A stretch of DNA of 64,000 nucleotides from Mycoplasmatota bacterium. GTDB taxonomy: Bacteria > Bacillota_I > Bacilli_A > Izemoplasmatales > Hujiaoplasmataceae. The notes under the pieces are model-generated. The model had not been told where the DNA came from. It worked only from the letters and a program-made list of their open reading frames with translations, and made no database searches. The stretch lies in contig JAEIOE010000004.1 of the NCBI GenBank assembly GCA_016342455.1, positions 25,070 through 89,069 on the forward strand. The letters are read 5' to 3'. The position numbers were made by a program, and so were the translations under genes. Position 1 is the stretch's first letter. Each line of letters starts with the position of its first letter. Below are positions 55,623 to 64,000 of this stretch, piece by piece.

Positions 55623-56159
55623 CTACTCTGTTTCTATTAATCCATATTTTCCATCATCTCTAAGATAAAGTACAGAAAGTAAATTGTCATCATTCTTGTA
55701 AATAAAGAAATCGTGACCTAATAATTCCATTTGCGTAATAGCTTCATCTAGAGATAAAATCTCTAATTTGATTTTTTTTGTTTTTACTGGCGAAATAAGT
55801 TCTCTTTGTAATTCGTCAATATCTAAGTATTCACTTTCAAATGCATTCTTTAATCCCACTCTTTCTTGAAGAGATCGATTCATTTTGTACTTGTTCTTAC
55901 GGATTTGAGCCTCTAATTTATCCACTGCACGATCAATAGCAGCGTATAAATCTTTGTCTTGTACTTCGGCTCTCATGGTAATAAACTTAATTGGAATCGT
56001 GATTTCGACTTTCGTGCCTTCTCTGTAAACTTTACAGACAATGTAAGCATCTAATTCTTGTTGAAATACTTTGTCAATTTTCCTCAATTTCTTATCAAGA
56101 TAATTGCGGATAGCTTCAGTGATAACGAAGCCGCCTTTGCCTCTGATGTCTAATCTCAT
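55623..56159 (-). CDS. hpf: Ribosome hibernation promoting factor, long form
   Basis: A 178-residue protein. The S30AE domain (residues 1-100, beginning MRLDIRGKG and with AAIDRAVDKLEAQIRKNKYK) binds the 30S subunit, and the C-terminal domain, about 115-178, dimerises two ribosomes into 100S particles. The gene lies in the conserved comFA-comFC-hpf-secA order. Confidence 0.94.
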   Translation of the reverse strand: MRLDIRGKGGFVITEAIRNYLDKKLRKIDKVFQQELDAYIVCKVYREGTKVEITIPIKFITMRAEVQDKDLYAAIDRAVDKLEAQIRKNKYKMNRSLQERVGLKNAFESEYLDIDELQRELISPVKTKKIKLEILSLDEAITQMELLGHDFFIYKNDDNLLSVLYLRDDGKYGLIETE

Positions 56160-56238
56160 AAAATCACCCCTTTATCTATTTGTATCCAATTTCATTATAG
56201 CACATTAACTATGTGTATTGTATAGACCTACATTATTT

Positions 56239-56628
56239 TTAGTTAAAATTCTCAAAATTCTCAAAATTATATCGAAATAACGACATAAAAATTACTTGTT
56301 TGAAGGCAAAAATATATTTTTTTTCTTCTTCAAGATTTAAATAAACGGAATCATCAATAATAAGGACAGTTTTTTGTAAGTCTTCTTTGCGTAATGTTTT
56401 AAATAAGATATTAAAATTCTTTTGGAGATATTCTCTCTGTTTAAAGTTGACACTTATATCTTCATACAAATATAGATACTCAACTAATCCATGATCAATT
56501 GGGAAAATCTCTGTCTTGGGGGATATCTCATATATAGCCTTACAATCATTACAGATATCTTCAAAGACAAATAGATTGTTAAATTTAGTTTCAAAAACAA
56601 AGTACTTTTCACAAATTTTGCATTTCAA
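56239..56628 (-). CDS. Reduced ComFC-like protein lacking the phosphoribosyltransferase site
   Basis: A 129-residue protein in the exact place of comFC. The N-terminal zinc knuckle is seen as CKICEKYF and ICNDCKAIYEI. The middle YLYEDISVNFKQREY may correspond to the ComFC core, but the PRPP-binding DDVxTTG-type motif is missing and the protein ends about 100 residues short. It starts at TTG inside the comFA end (20-bp overlap). It may be a shortened functional adaptor or a decaying gene. Confidence 0.6.
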   Translation of the reverse strand: MKCKICEKYFVFETKFNNLFVFEDICNDCKAIYEISPKTEIFPIDHGLVEYLYLYEDISVNFKQREYLQKNFNILFKTLRKEDLQKTVLIIDDSVYLNLEEEKKYIFAFKQVIFMSLFRYNFENFENFN

Positions 56629-57844
56629 TTTCTTGATTCCTACAATTCATATATATTAATTCATTCCTTGTCTGTTTCATCGCTTTGCTTAGATATTCTG
56701 AGAAGAATAAAAGAAGACCGTCAGGATGCAATAGGTCTCTTCCCACTCTACCTGATATTTGGATCAATGACTCCTTGTTATATACTTGATGATCAGCATA
56801 TAAGATAAACACATCAATGTTAGAAAAAGTAACTCCTCTTTCTAATATTGTAGTTGTTATTAAAAAAGTAATTTCTTGATTTCTAAAGCGTTTAATTATT
56901 TCGGATTTATAGGTTGTTTTACTTGAAATAGAGGCCACCTTATAATTTAAGGATTCTAAGCAGTTATTTAATTCATTACCTATCGCAATCGTTGGGACAA
57001 AGAGTAGCGCTTGTTTCATATTAGCTTGATTGTAGTCTAGATAACCTTTCAATTTTTTAAACAGACTCTGATTGTTTTTGATTTTAATAAATTTAGGTAT
57101 GATCATTGGTTTTAAATGATATCTTGAGGGTATTAGAAAAGTCTTAATGTCTTTCATCGTTTTTAAAAAGTCTTTAGAAACAGTAGCGGACATATATAAC
57201 ATCACAGCCATTGATTTTGATGATTTTTTTACTAGTCTTTCAAGAAAGTGATTCCCCGAATATGGAAATGCATCTACTTCATCTAGAATAATCAAATCAA
57301 ACTCTCTATAGAAATAGATTAGTTGTTGAGGTGTAGACAATAATAATTCAGATTCTTCATAGTGCTTATTTCCCTCATATAGTACAGATATATTTGTTTT
57401 AGGAAATGCTTTTTTCAATCTAACAGAAATTTCTTTTAAGACCTCAACTCTTGGAATCACAAAACAAATCTTATCTTGACTGTTTAATGCTTTCAATATT
57501 GTCTGATAGGTCATTTCTGTTTTCCCTGCACCACAAACAGCTTGTAAGAAGCCTGATCTTTTTGAATTATAACATTCTAAAAGAAAATCAGATCCTTGCT
57601 TTTGCAAATTTGATAACTCGAAGTCTAGATTAAGAGCGTGCTTTCCCTGTTGCAGATTTCTTTTGAAACGATACAAAGTCATTTTATCGTTAATTTCTCC
57701 ATACTGGAAACAATCTAAACAATGATATAAGCCATAAGTATCTTCATAAATATTTTTTCCTAAGCATCTGTTACATTTTGTCTTTGTTACTGCCTTTACT
57801 TGCTCAATTGGTTCTTTTCCGTTTTTGTATAGTTTTTCAATCAT
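56609..57844 (-). CDS. comFA: ComFA-like competence helicase
   Basis: A 411-residue SF2 ATPase that helps pull transforming DNA across the membrane. A four-Cys zinc finger (CNRCLGK, CLDCFQYG) near 24-45 precedes Walker A AVCGAGKTEM, DEVDAFP, MSATVS and the C-terminal QISGRVGRD. Whether this organism is naturally competent cannot be decided from this gene alone; the short comFC next to it raises doubt. Confidence 0.92.
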   Translation of the reverse strand: MIEKLYKNGKEPIEQVKAVTKTKCNRCLGKNIYEDTYGLYHCLDCFQYGEINDKMTLYRFKRNLQQGKHALNLDFELSNLQKQGSDFLLECYNSKRSGFLQAVCGAGKTEMTYQTILKALNSQDKICFVIPRVEVLKEISVRLKKAFPKTNISVLYEGNKHYEESELLLSTPQQLIYFYREFDLIILDEVDAFPYSGNHFLERLVKKSSKSMAVMLYMSATVSKDFLKTMKDIKTFLIPSRYHLKPMIIPKFIKIKNNQSLFKKLKGYLDYNQANMKQALLFVPTIAIGNELNNCLESLNYKVASISSKTTYKSEIIKRFRNQEITFLITTTILERGVTFSNIDVFILYADHQVYNKESLIQISGRVGRDLLHPDGLLLFFSEYLSKAMKQTRNELIYMNCRNQEIEMQNL

Positions 57845-57891
57845 GTTATCACCTAAGAAAATATTACTTCTCTCTTAGCAAAGTTCTTCAT

Positions 57892-57917
57892 AAAAAAATC
57901 CCACAAAATGTGGGATT
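57892..57917 (-). terminator. Terminator of leuS
   Basis: AATCCCACA pairs with TGTGGGATT (loop AAA), followed on the minus strand by seven T. It sits 4 bp past the leuS stop. Confidence 0.9.
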
Positions 57918-57920
57918 AGA

Positions 57921-60344
57921 TTATTTTACAACTATATTGACTAATTTTTTAGGAACTACAATTACTTTTACTACTGTTTTTCCTTCAATATAACTTTGAA
58001 TTTTTTCTTGGCTCATTGCTAATTTTTCTAAATCGCTTTTCGAAATATCGGCATCCACTATTACTTTGTCTCTTACTTTCCCATTTACAGAAATTACAAC
58101 TGGAATTTCAGATTCAACTAGTTTTGATTCATCGCATATTGGGAATGATTCGAACACTAATAATTCTTTGTGTCCTAACATACTCCAAATCTCTTCACAA
58201 ATATGTGGAGCGATAGGATATAGCAATCGAACCAAAACTTCATAATCCTTTTTAGTGATAGAATCTTGTTTTTGAAACTCATTTGTTAAAGTCATCATTT
58301 TAGCTATCGCTGTATTAAACTTTAAGGTTTCGCAATCACTTTCTACACCTTGAATTGTTTTATTGATGATGAACTCTAGTTTTTTTGTATGTTTATTTGA
58401 ATCAGTTACATTTGGGAACAAGCGCCACACTTTATCTAAGAATCTTCTTGCGCCTTTTACTCCTGAGTCATTCCATGGAGTGGACATTTCATAATCACTA
58501 ATAAACAAGACATATGTTCTTAGTGTATCTGCGCCATATTCATTTATAATATCCATTGGGTTAACAACGTTTCCTCTTGACTTAGACATTTTTTCATTGT
58601 CTTCTCCAAGAAGCATTCCTTGTGCAGTTCTTTTCATATAAGGTTCTGCATTTGGAACAACACCGATATCATATAAGAATAAATTCCAGAATCTAGAATA
58701 AATTAAATGTCTTGTTACATGTTCCATACCGCCATTATACCAATCTACTTGGCCCCAATAATCAAGTTTTTCTTTTGAGGCTAGTTCTGTTTGGTTTTTT
58801 GGATCCATATATCTTAAGAAATACCATGAAGATCCAGCCCATTGTGGCATTGTATCTGTTTCTCTTTTAGCTGGTTTCCCACATTTAGGACAGCTGCAGT
58901 TTACATATTCAGGAATATCAGCTAATGGTGATTCTCCTGAATCTGATGGCATAAATTTTTCTATGTAAGGTAACTCAACAGGTAAATCTTCATATGGTAC
59001 AGGAACAATTCCACAATCATCACAATACACTATTGGAATCGGTTCTCCCCAATAACGTTGACGATTGAAAGCCCAATCCTTCATCTTATATTGTGTTGCT
59101 TCTTCACCTATTTTATTTTTTTCCAAATATTGTATCATTTTAGAAATCGCTTGCTTCACTTCTAAGCCGTCAATAAGCGGACTATTTATTAGAGTTCCAC
59201 CTTTTATATCTGTATAAGCTTCTTCAGTAATGTCTCCACCACTGATAACTTCTTTAATTGCTAAATTATATTCTTTAGCGAATTCATAGTCTCTTGTATC
59301 ATGAGCTGGTACAGCCATAATAGCTCCTGTACCATAGGTAATCATTACGTAATCAGAGATAAAGATAGGAATATCTTCATTTGTTAAAGGATTTATAGCA
59401 ACAAGTCCTTTAATTTCAACTCCGGTTTTATCTTTGTTAAGTTCTATTCTTTCAAACTCAGATTTTTTTAATGCATTTTCTTGATAAGCTTTAATTTCAT
59501 CGTTGTTAGTAATTCTATCTGCAAATTTTTCTAACAAAGGATGCTCTGGAGCGATTACCATAAAAGTAGCCCCATAAATTGTATCAGCGCGAGTTGTAAA
59601 AACTTTTAGTCTTTCTTGCGAATAAGCTACTGGAAAATAGATATAAGCTCCCGTAGATTTTCCAATCCATTTTTCCTGCTCCGTTCTAATTCTTGTATTA
59701 CATTCTAACACATTTAAACCATCTAGTAATTTATCTGCATATTCGGTAATTTTTAAGAACCAAACATTTTTCTCCATTTGGACAACTTGAGAATCACAGC
59801 GATCACACTTTCCGCCTTGAGACTCTTCATTAGACAAAACAACTTTACAACTTGGACAATAATTAACATAGGCAATATCTTTATAAACAAGTCCATGTTC
59901 AAACAATTTAAGAAATATCCATTGAGTCCATTTATAATACTCTGAATCAGTTGTGTCAATAATTCTATTAAAATCAAACGAAAAACCAGCTGTTTGAAGC
60001 TGTTTGATAAACGTTTCTATGTTATTGTCAGTAATTATTCTTGGATGGATTTGATTTTTAATCGCATAGTTTTCCGTCGGTAAACCAAAAGCATCAAAAC
60101 CAATAGGAAATAATACATTCTTTCCTTCCATTCTTCTCTTCCTTGAGATTACTTCTAAAGAAAGATAGGCTCTAATATGCCCTATATGCATACCAGCCCC
60201 TGATGGGTATGGATATTCAACTAAAGAATAATATTTTTCTTTATCACTAAAATCTACAGCTTTAAAGTAATCTCCTTTATACCAAATATCTTGCCATTTC
60301 TTTTCAATCTTTTGTTCATCAAAACTTGGGATAAATTCACTCAT
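57921..60344 (-). CDS. leuS: Leucyl-tRNA synthetase
   Basis: An 807-residue class I enzyme that charges tRNA-Leu. The HIGH motif is PYPSGAGMHIGHIRAY near 45-60, the KMSKS loop is EKMSKSRGNVV near 560, and two zinc Cys clusters are present (CPSCKVVL with CDRC, and CSCPKCGKPA). The editing domain contains TYGTGAIMAVPAHDTRDYEFA. Controlled by a T-box riboswitch upstream. Confidence 0.98.
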   Translation of the reverse strand: MSEFIPSFDEQKIEKKWQDIWYKGDYFKAVDFSDKEKYYSLVEYPYPSGAGMHIGHIRAYLSLEVISRKRRMEGKNVLFPIGFDAFGLPTENYAIKNQIHPRIITDNNIETFIKQLQTAGFSFDFNRIIDTTDSEYYKWTQWIFLKLFEHGLVYKDIAYVNYCPSCKVVLSNEESQGGKCDRCDSQVVQMEKNVWFLKITEYADKLLDGLNVLECNTRIRTEQEKWIGKSTGAYIYFPVAYSQERLKVFTTRADTIYGATFMVIAPEHPLLEKFADRITNNDEIKAYQENALKKSEFERIELNKDKTGVEIKGLVAINPLTNEDIPIFISDYVMITYGTGAIMAVPAHDTRDYEFAKEYNLAIKEVISGGDITEEAYTDIKGGTLINSPLIDGLEVKQAISKMIQYLEKNKIGEEATQYKMKDWAFNRQRYWGEPIPIVYCDDCGIVPVPYEDLPVELPYIEKFMPSDSGESPLADIPEYVNCSCPKCGKPAKRETDTMPQWAGSSWYFLRYMDPKNQTELASKEKLDYWGQVDWYNGGMEHVTRHLIYSRFWNLFLYDIGVVPNAEPYMKRTAQGMLLGEDNEKMSKSRGNVVNPMDIINEYGADTLRTYVLFISDYEMSTPWNDSGVKGARRFLDKVWRLFPNVTDSNKHTKKLEFIINKTIQGVESDCETLKFNTAIAKMMTLTNEFQKQDSITKKDYEVLVRLLYPIAPHICEEIWSMLGHKELLVFESFPICDESKLVESEIPVVISVNGKVRDKVIVDADISKSDLEKLAMSQEKIQSYIEGKTVVKVIVVPKKLVNIVVK

Positions 60345-60357
60345 TTTATTTCCTCCA

Positions 60358-60574
60358 TAAAAAAATCGCCCTAAAAAAGGACGAATAATCGCGGTACCAC
60401 CTTAGTTCCGGAAAGTTTCCGGCGCTTTAACCCTTAACGCGGGGGACGAATTTCACTCACGAGTTGCATGAAATTAACTCCATAGACTAATTCAAATATT
60501 TCAGTTATCGATTTCCAGCAACCATCGACTCTCTTAAAACCTTAATACTCTACTAGTTCTACTTCCTTGTATTT
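60358..60574 (-). promoter_or_regulatory. T-box riboswitch of leuS, UUA specifier
   Basis: The minus-strand leader has AAGAGAGTCG, the T-box AAGGTGGTACCGCG (60403-60390) and a terminator stem TCGTCC/GGGCGA followed by TTTTTTT ahead of leuS. At the base of stem I, AACT..TAGA pairs with TCTA..AGTT, and the loop holds AGTA on the 5' side and GAA followed by TTA (60490-60488) on the 3' side, so the specifier reads the Leu codon UUA. Uncharged tRNA-Leu(UAA) should allow read-through. An extended -10 TGCTATAAT lies at about 60589-60581. Confidence 0.9.
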
Positions 60575-60616
60575 ACCAATATTATAGCATATATAATTAT
60601 ATTTACAAACAATTAA

Positions 60617-61432
60617 TTAATCTTTGTCCAAGTCATCTAAATCATCTTCATCATCTATTTCTACTACATCTTTGTCATCAGGATTTTGTCGATGATTTTG
60701 TTGCATTGCCCTCAACGTCATTTGCATATATAAATGACGATTTAACGAAAACAGCGTACGATAGGCAACTAATGATAGGATAAAGAAGATAATCATATCA
60801 AATTGAAGCATATTAAAGAATGTAATCAATAGCACTACCGGTGTTACTGCAAATACAGTAAGTTTAAATAATTTTTTGTATTTTATAAACTTACGATATC
60901 TACTAAACATAATAGTTGATACCAACGTTACTCCTAGTATTAGTATTAGATTCATAATGAAATTTGATACTAAACTAGCAATTAAAAGTGTCGTGAGAAC
61001 ACTAGAAAAAGCAGCTGCTAAGGTAGTAAAACCATAATCAGCCGAAAAGATACTTAACGCTCCAACAAAAGATTTATTAAGATAAATTCCTACTGTATCA
61101 TCTTGAACAACTAAGGCATTTAATTCCATATTCGGAATATCATCTACTGTTGCATCTTCGTTTATAAAATATACTCTAATTCCGTAAACAAAAAAAAGAG
61201 CATTAATGTCGTAATTTTCTCCATCACACACTATACTGTTATCTACTAAACTACAACCGGTTGTTTCATCATTAATTACTGGGTTTTCATATGATACATA
61301 GGTAATAGTATTGCCTATAGACATAAATAAAGCCATAACAATAAGATATAAAAGAACAAACCAACCAGATCTATTCACTTGTTTAACTAACCCTTTAGGG
61401 TTGAAAATACTATCTTGCAATATTTTAAACAT
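60617..61432 (-). CDS. DUF1189-like membrane protein
   Basis: A 271-residue protein that begins with a short cytoplasmic segment (SIFNPKGLVKQVNRSGW), a membrane helix, an extracellular domain of about 100 residues, and three to four further helices. The end is a charged tail rich in Asp (VEIDDEDDLDDLDKD). The layout matches DUF1189 proteins of Firmicutes, which have been linked to maltodextrin uptake in some species, but the function is not known here. Confidence 0.7.
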   Translation of the reverse strand: MFKILQDSIFNPKGLVKQVNRSGWFVLLYLIVMALFMSIGNTITYVSYENPVINDETTGCSLVDNSIVCDGENYDINALFFVYGIRVYFINEDATVDDIPNMELNALVVQDDTVGIYLNKSFVGALSIFSADYGFTTLAAAFSSVLTTLLIASLVSNFIMNLILILGVTLVSTIMFSRYRKFIKYKKLFKLTVFAVTPVVLLITFFNMLQFDMIIFFILSLVAYRTLFSLNRHLYMQMTLRAMQQNHRQNPDDKDVVEIDDEDDLDDLDKD

Positions 61433-61532
61433 CAGATCACCGTGAATAATTATATCATTTTTTCGTGTGTTTTTTTTGTTAATTGATTAAAAATTATATT
61501 ATATTCTATGTTATAATCATTTTGGTGATTAA

Positions 61533-62471
61533 ATGAATTATTTTACGAATGAAAAAAGTTATAATACGGTAAATGAATTTTATCGACATAAATTTAATAC
61601 CAAGGTTTTTAAAATTGCTTTAAACGGTGGTTTTACTTGTCCTAACAGAGATGGTACGCTTTCAAATAAAGGCTGCATTTTTTGTTCGGAAAAAGGCTCA
61701 GGAGATTTTGCTGGTAATCCTGAAGAAAGCCTAGAAACTCAATTTAATAACATAAAATCAATGATGCAAAACAAATGGTCTACCGGAAAGTTTATTGCAT
61801 ACTTTCAAGCAAACACAAACACTTACGCTCCACTAGATAAAATTAAACCTTTATTTGAAACTGCACTTAGCTTAGACAAAGATGTTGTTGGTCTTAGTAT
61901 TGCTACAAGACCAGATTGTTTAAGTGAAGATATTCTAGATTATTTAGAAGATATAAGTAAAAGAACTTATCTATCTGTAGAACTAGGCTTACAATCAATG
62001 CATGAGAAGTCTCTTAAGTTTATCAACAGAGGTCATGATGTAAATTGTTTTATTGATGGTGTAAAAGAATTAAGAAAAAGAAACATAAATGTAATTGTAC
62101 ATATCATTAACGGACTCCCTTTTGAAACAAAAAAAGAAATGTTAGAAACTGTAGAATTACTCAACACTTTAGATATTCAAGGGATTAAAATACATATGTT
62201 ATTTATCCAAGAAAATACAGAATTAGCCTACTACTATTTAAACAATCCTTTTAAACTTTTTAGTTTAGAAGAGTATGTTGATATTGTAGTAGATCAAATA
62301 GAGTTGTTAAATGAGAATATTATTATTCATCGTTTAACTGGTGATGCACCCAGAAAAGAACTAATTGAACCTAAATGGTCTTTAAAGAAATTTGTAGTAA
62401 CAAACGAAATTGACAAATTAATGAGACTAAGAAATAGTCATCAAGCTATGAGAGGGAAGAAATATGAATAA
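61533..62471 (+). CDS. YtqA-type radical SAM protein
   Basis: A 312-residue member of the TIGR01212 family. CPNRDGTLSNKGCIFC holds the cluster Cys in the family-specific C-x11-C-x2-C spacing, and SVELGLQSMHEKSLKFINRGHD follows. The family role is uncertain; together with YtqB it is linked to tRNA wobble uridine modification in other Firmicutes. Extended -10 TGTTATAAT lies upstream, and the next gene overlaps by 8 bp. Confidence 0.92.
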   Translation: MNYFTNEKSYNTVNEFYRHKFNTKVFKIALNGGFTCPNRDGTLSNKGCIFCSEKGSGDFAGNPEESLETQFNNIKSMMQNKWSTGKFIAYFQANTNTYAPLDKIKPLFETALSLDKDVVGLSIATRPDCLSEDILDYLEDISKRTYLSVELGLQSMHEKSLKFINRGHDVNCFIDGVKELRKRNINVIVHIINGLPFETKKEMLETVELLNTLDIQGIKIHMLFIQENTELAYYYLNNPFKLFSLEEYVDIVVDQIELLNENIIIHRLTGDAPRKELIEPKWSLKKFVVTNEIDKLMRLRNSHQAMRGKKYE

Positions 62472-63387
62472 ACTTGGACATCTGGCCGGAATATTATTTG
62501 CATTAATATTTGGCTTCTCTTTTATGTTTTCTAAAATTGTTTTAGAGTATGTAAGTCCTATGGGGTTAATTGCCTATCGATTTTTACTCGCTTTTATTGT
62601 TTTTGAAGTCTTAAGATTAACAAAAGTAGTTAAGATTCGATTTCAAAAGGAATTATTACTGCCGGTATTAATCGTAGCTGCATTCCAACCAATTTTATAT
62701 TTCATTTTTGAAACATATGGTTTAGATAAAACTACTTCTTCTGAAGCGGGAATGATGATTGCTTTGATTCCTATCTTTGTAACCATTCTTTCTTCATTAG
62801 TTCTAAATGAAAAACCTTCGTATGGGCAGATTGTATTTATCTTTCTATCTTTTTCAGGCGTTGTGTTAATACAAGTACTTAACGGAGGAAATAGTGAAGG
62901 TTCAAGTGTTTTTGGTTTTGCTTTAATCCTTCTAGCTGTTATTTCTGCTGCACTATTTAATATCGCTTCTAGAAATGCTTCTAAAAAAGTTAAACCTTAT
63001 GAATTAACATACTTTATGATGTTAGCTGGGGCCGTTGTTTTTAATCTAATTTACATTAGTCAATTAATATTTAACGGAGAACTTTCTGTATATATTAGTG
63101 GCATATCAAGTTTTAACGTTTTTGGTCCTATTTTGTATTTAGGTATTGTTGCTTCAATAGGTGGTTTCTTTTTAGTTAATTATGCTTTAAGTATCCTTCC
63201 GGCTCATGTATCAAGTATTTATGCTAATCTATCAACCGTAGTTGCCGTTATTGCAGGTTATGTATTCTTAAACGAAGCGCTAAGGTGGTATCACATCGTT
63301 GGTGGTGCTATGATTATTATTGGAGTATATGGAACTGCTAGAATAAATGCTTATAGGCAAAATAAAGCTGGTGAGCGCGTTGATTAA
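62464..63387 (+). CDS. EamA-family drug/metabolite transporter
   Basis: A 307-residue membrane protein with ten helices in two repeats, each ending as in EamA proteins (first SEAGMMIALIPIFVTILSSLVLNEKP; second VSSIYANLSTVVAVIAGYVFLNEAL, given here in parts). Probably exports a small metabolite or amino acid. Inserted between ytqA and ytqB, with overlaps on both sides. Confidence 0.9.
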   Translation: MNKLGHLAGILFALIFGFSFMFSKIVLEYVSPMGLIAYRFLLAFIVFEVLRLTKVVKIRFQKELLLPVLIVAAFQPILYFIFETYGLDKTTSSEAGMMIALIPIFVTILSSLVLNEKPSYGQIVFIFLSFSGVVLIQVLNGGNSEGSSVFGFALILLAVISAALFNIASRNASKKVKPYELTYFMMLAGAVVFNLIYISQLIFNGELSVYISGISSFNVFGPILYLGIVASIGGFFLVNYALSILPAHVSSIYANLSTVVAVIAGYVFLNEALRWYHIVGGAMIIIGVYGTARINAYRQNKAGERVD

Positions 63388-63904
63388 TATTTCAAACCTT
63401 TCACACGAGCTCCTTATGGAATCTATCGATCCAAAAGTTGCAATAGATATGACTTGTGGAAACGGTCGAGACACCTTGTTCTTATCAAACATTGCTAAAA
63501 AAATTTACGCTTTTGATATTCAAGAACAAGCGATTAAAACTACATTCGAATTACTGCAAGAAAATAATGTTACTAATGTTCAACTAATCCAGGATTCTCA
63601 TGATAAAATTGACCATTATGTTAGCGAGTTAGTTGATTTAGCTATTTACAACTTGGGTTATCTTCCAAACGGTGATAAATCAATTAAAACAAATGCGGAC
63701 ATCGTTCTTCAATCACTTGAAAAACTACTAGCACAGTTAAACCACTTAGCTATTGTAGTTCTAGTAATTTACCTACATGATTTAGAAGAAAGTAATAAAA
63801 TTCAAGATTTTACAAAGAAGTTAGATAAAAATTATGATGTATTAGAATATAAGGTATTAAACAAAAAAAATAGTCCATATATCATTAAAATCACAAAAAT
63901 ATAA
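63380..63904 (+). CDS. YtqB-type SAM-dependent methyltransferase
   Basis: About 174 residues. AIDMTCGNGRDTLFLS is the SAM-binding motif and AIYNLGYLPNGDKSI the NLGYLP-type motif of YtqB/rRNA methylase proteins. Family members methylate modified wobble uridine in tRNA (TrmM/MnmM role), which fits the pairing with YtqA. The start is probably the TTG at 63380, placed 4 nt behind GGTGAG and overlapping the EamA stop; an ATG at 63347 has no ribosome binding site. Confidence 0.85.
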   Translation: MINISNLSHELLMESIDPKVAIDMTCGNGRDTLFLSNIAKKIYAFDIQEQAIKTTFELLQENNVTNVQLIQDSHDKIDHYVSELVDLAIYNLGYLPNGDKSIKTNADIVLQSLEKLLAQLNHLAIVVLVIYLHDLEESNKIQDFTKKLDKNYDVLEYKVLNKKNSPYIIKITKI

Positions 63905-63910
63905 ACAAAA

Positions 63911-63935
63911 CAAGAGTTGAGACTCTTGACTTTTG
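63911..63935 (+). terminator. Terminator of the ytqA-eamA-ytqB operon
   Basis: CAAGAGT pairs with ACTCTTG (loop TGAG), followed by ACTTTTG. Short T tract, so moderate. The remaining 65 bp to the window end show nothing clear. Confidence 0.6.
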
Positions 63936-64000
63936 CAGTTACAAACACAAGATAATATATTAAAAGAGTAATTTATGGCTAAATAGTTATAAAAAACTCT

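Overview
The window is AT-rich DNA from a low-GC Bacillota-type bacterium. I favour a deep-branching, walled-gene-poor Mollicute relative (Haloplasma/Izemoplasma/Acholeplasma-like), but cannot prove it from this window. TGA is used as a stop and a full-length release factor 2 is present, so the genetic code is standard. The core half has Firmicute gene order (comFA-comFC-hpf-secA-prfB, secG-rnr-smpB-ssrA, ytqA/ytqB) together with a complete glycogen locus.

Region 1 (1 to about 25.5 kb) is most of the early and packaging half of a prophage or phage-like element, read mainly on the minus strand towards position 1. From right to left it has: two tandem large serine recombinases (plus strand), a small protein and an XRE repressor (plus strand); then on the minus strand a second XRE protein, a tyrosine recombinase, a Bro/KilA-type antirepressor, an excisionase-like HTH protein, a DUF4373-type replication protein and a DUF1492/ArpU-like regulator. 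Next comes a roughly 10 kb cargo island: a type I restriction-modification system with an extra half-size specificity subunit, a YgjP-like metalloprotease, three small genes (two encoding membrane proteins) and AbiH. The late/packaging operon follows: an HTH small-terminase-like protein, a ParB-methyltransferase fusion, a papain-like protein, a DUF6329-like protein, a phage-borne MetK, an HNH nuclease, a tandem HEPN-like protein, a cos-like G/C-tract region, a trypsin-like protease, and small and large terminase (the latter cut by the window edge). Structural genes would lie beyond position 1. A 43-bp element (40/43 identical) sits at the same distance from a TATACT hexamer upstream of both the replication operon (18.67 kb) and the packaging operon (7.61 kb), bracketing the cargo.

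Region 2 (25.5 to 32.4 kb) is core: ssrA (tmRNA), smpB, rnr and secG, then eno, a membrane protein and gpmI. The smpB stop codon shares its last base with the first base of tmRNA, so 5' maturation of tmRNA from a shared transcript would cut inside that stop codon.

Region 3 (32.5 to 51.9 kb) is mostly sugar storage and small-molecule uptake: a GH13 maltosyltransferase-like enzyme, phosphoglucomutase, glycogen phosphorylase, a GlgD-GlgA fusion (ADP-glucose pyrophosphorylase-like domain joined to glycogen synthase), GlgC, GlgB and RecX. Interspersed are ECF S-components for folate and for riboflavin (the latter behind an FMN riboswitch), uracil-DNA glycosylase, a 51-residue Cys-rich membrane peptide, a nitroreductase, a PfkB kinase with a GDPD-like protein that has lost its catalytic residues, a thioredoxin-like lipoprotein and a cyclase-family protein.

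Region 4 (51.9 to 64 kb) is core: prfB (no programmed frameshift), secA, hpf, a reduced comFC, comFA, leuS behind a T-box whose specifier reads UUA, a DUF1189-like protein, a YtqA-type radical SAM protein, an EamA transporter and a YtqB-type methyltransferase.
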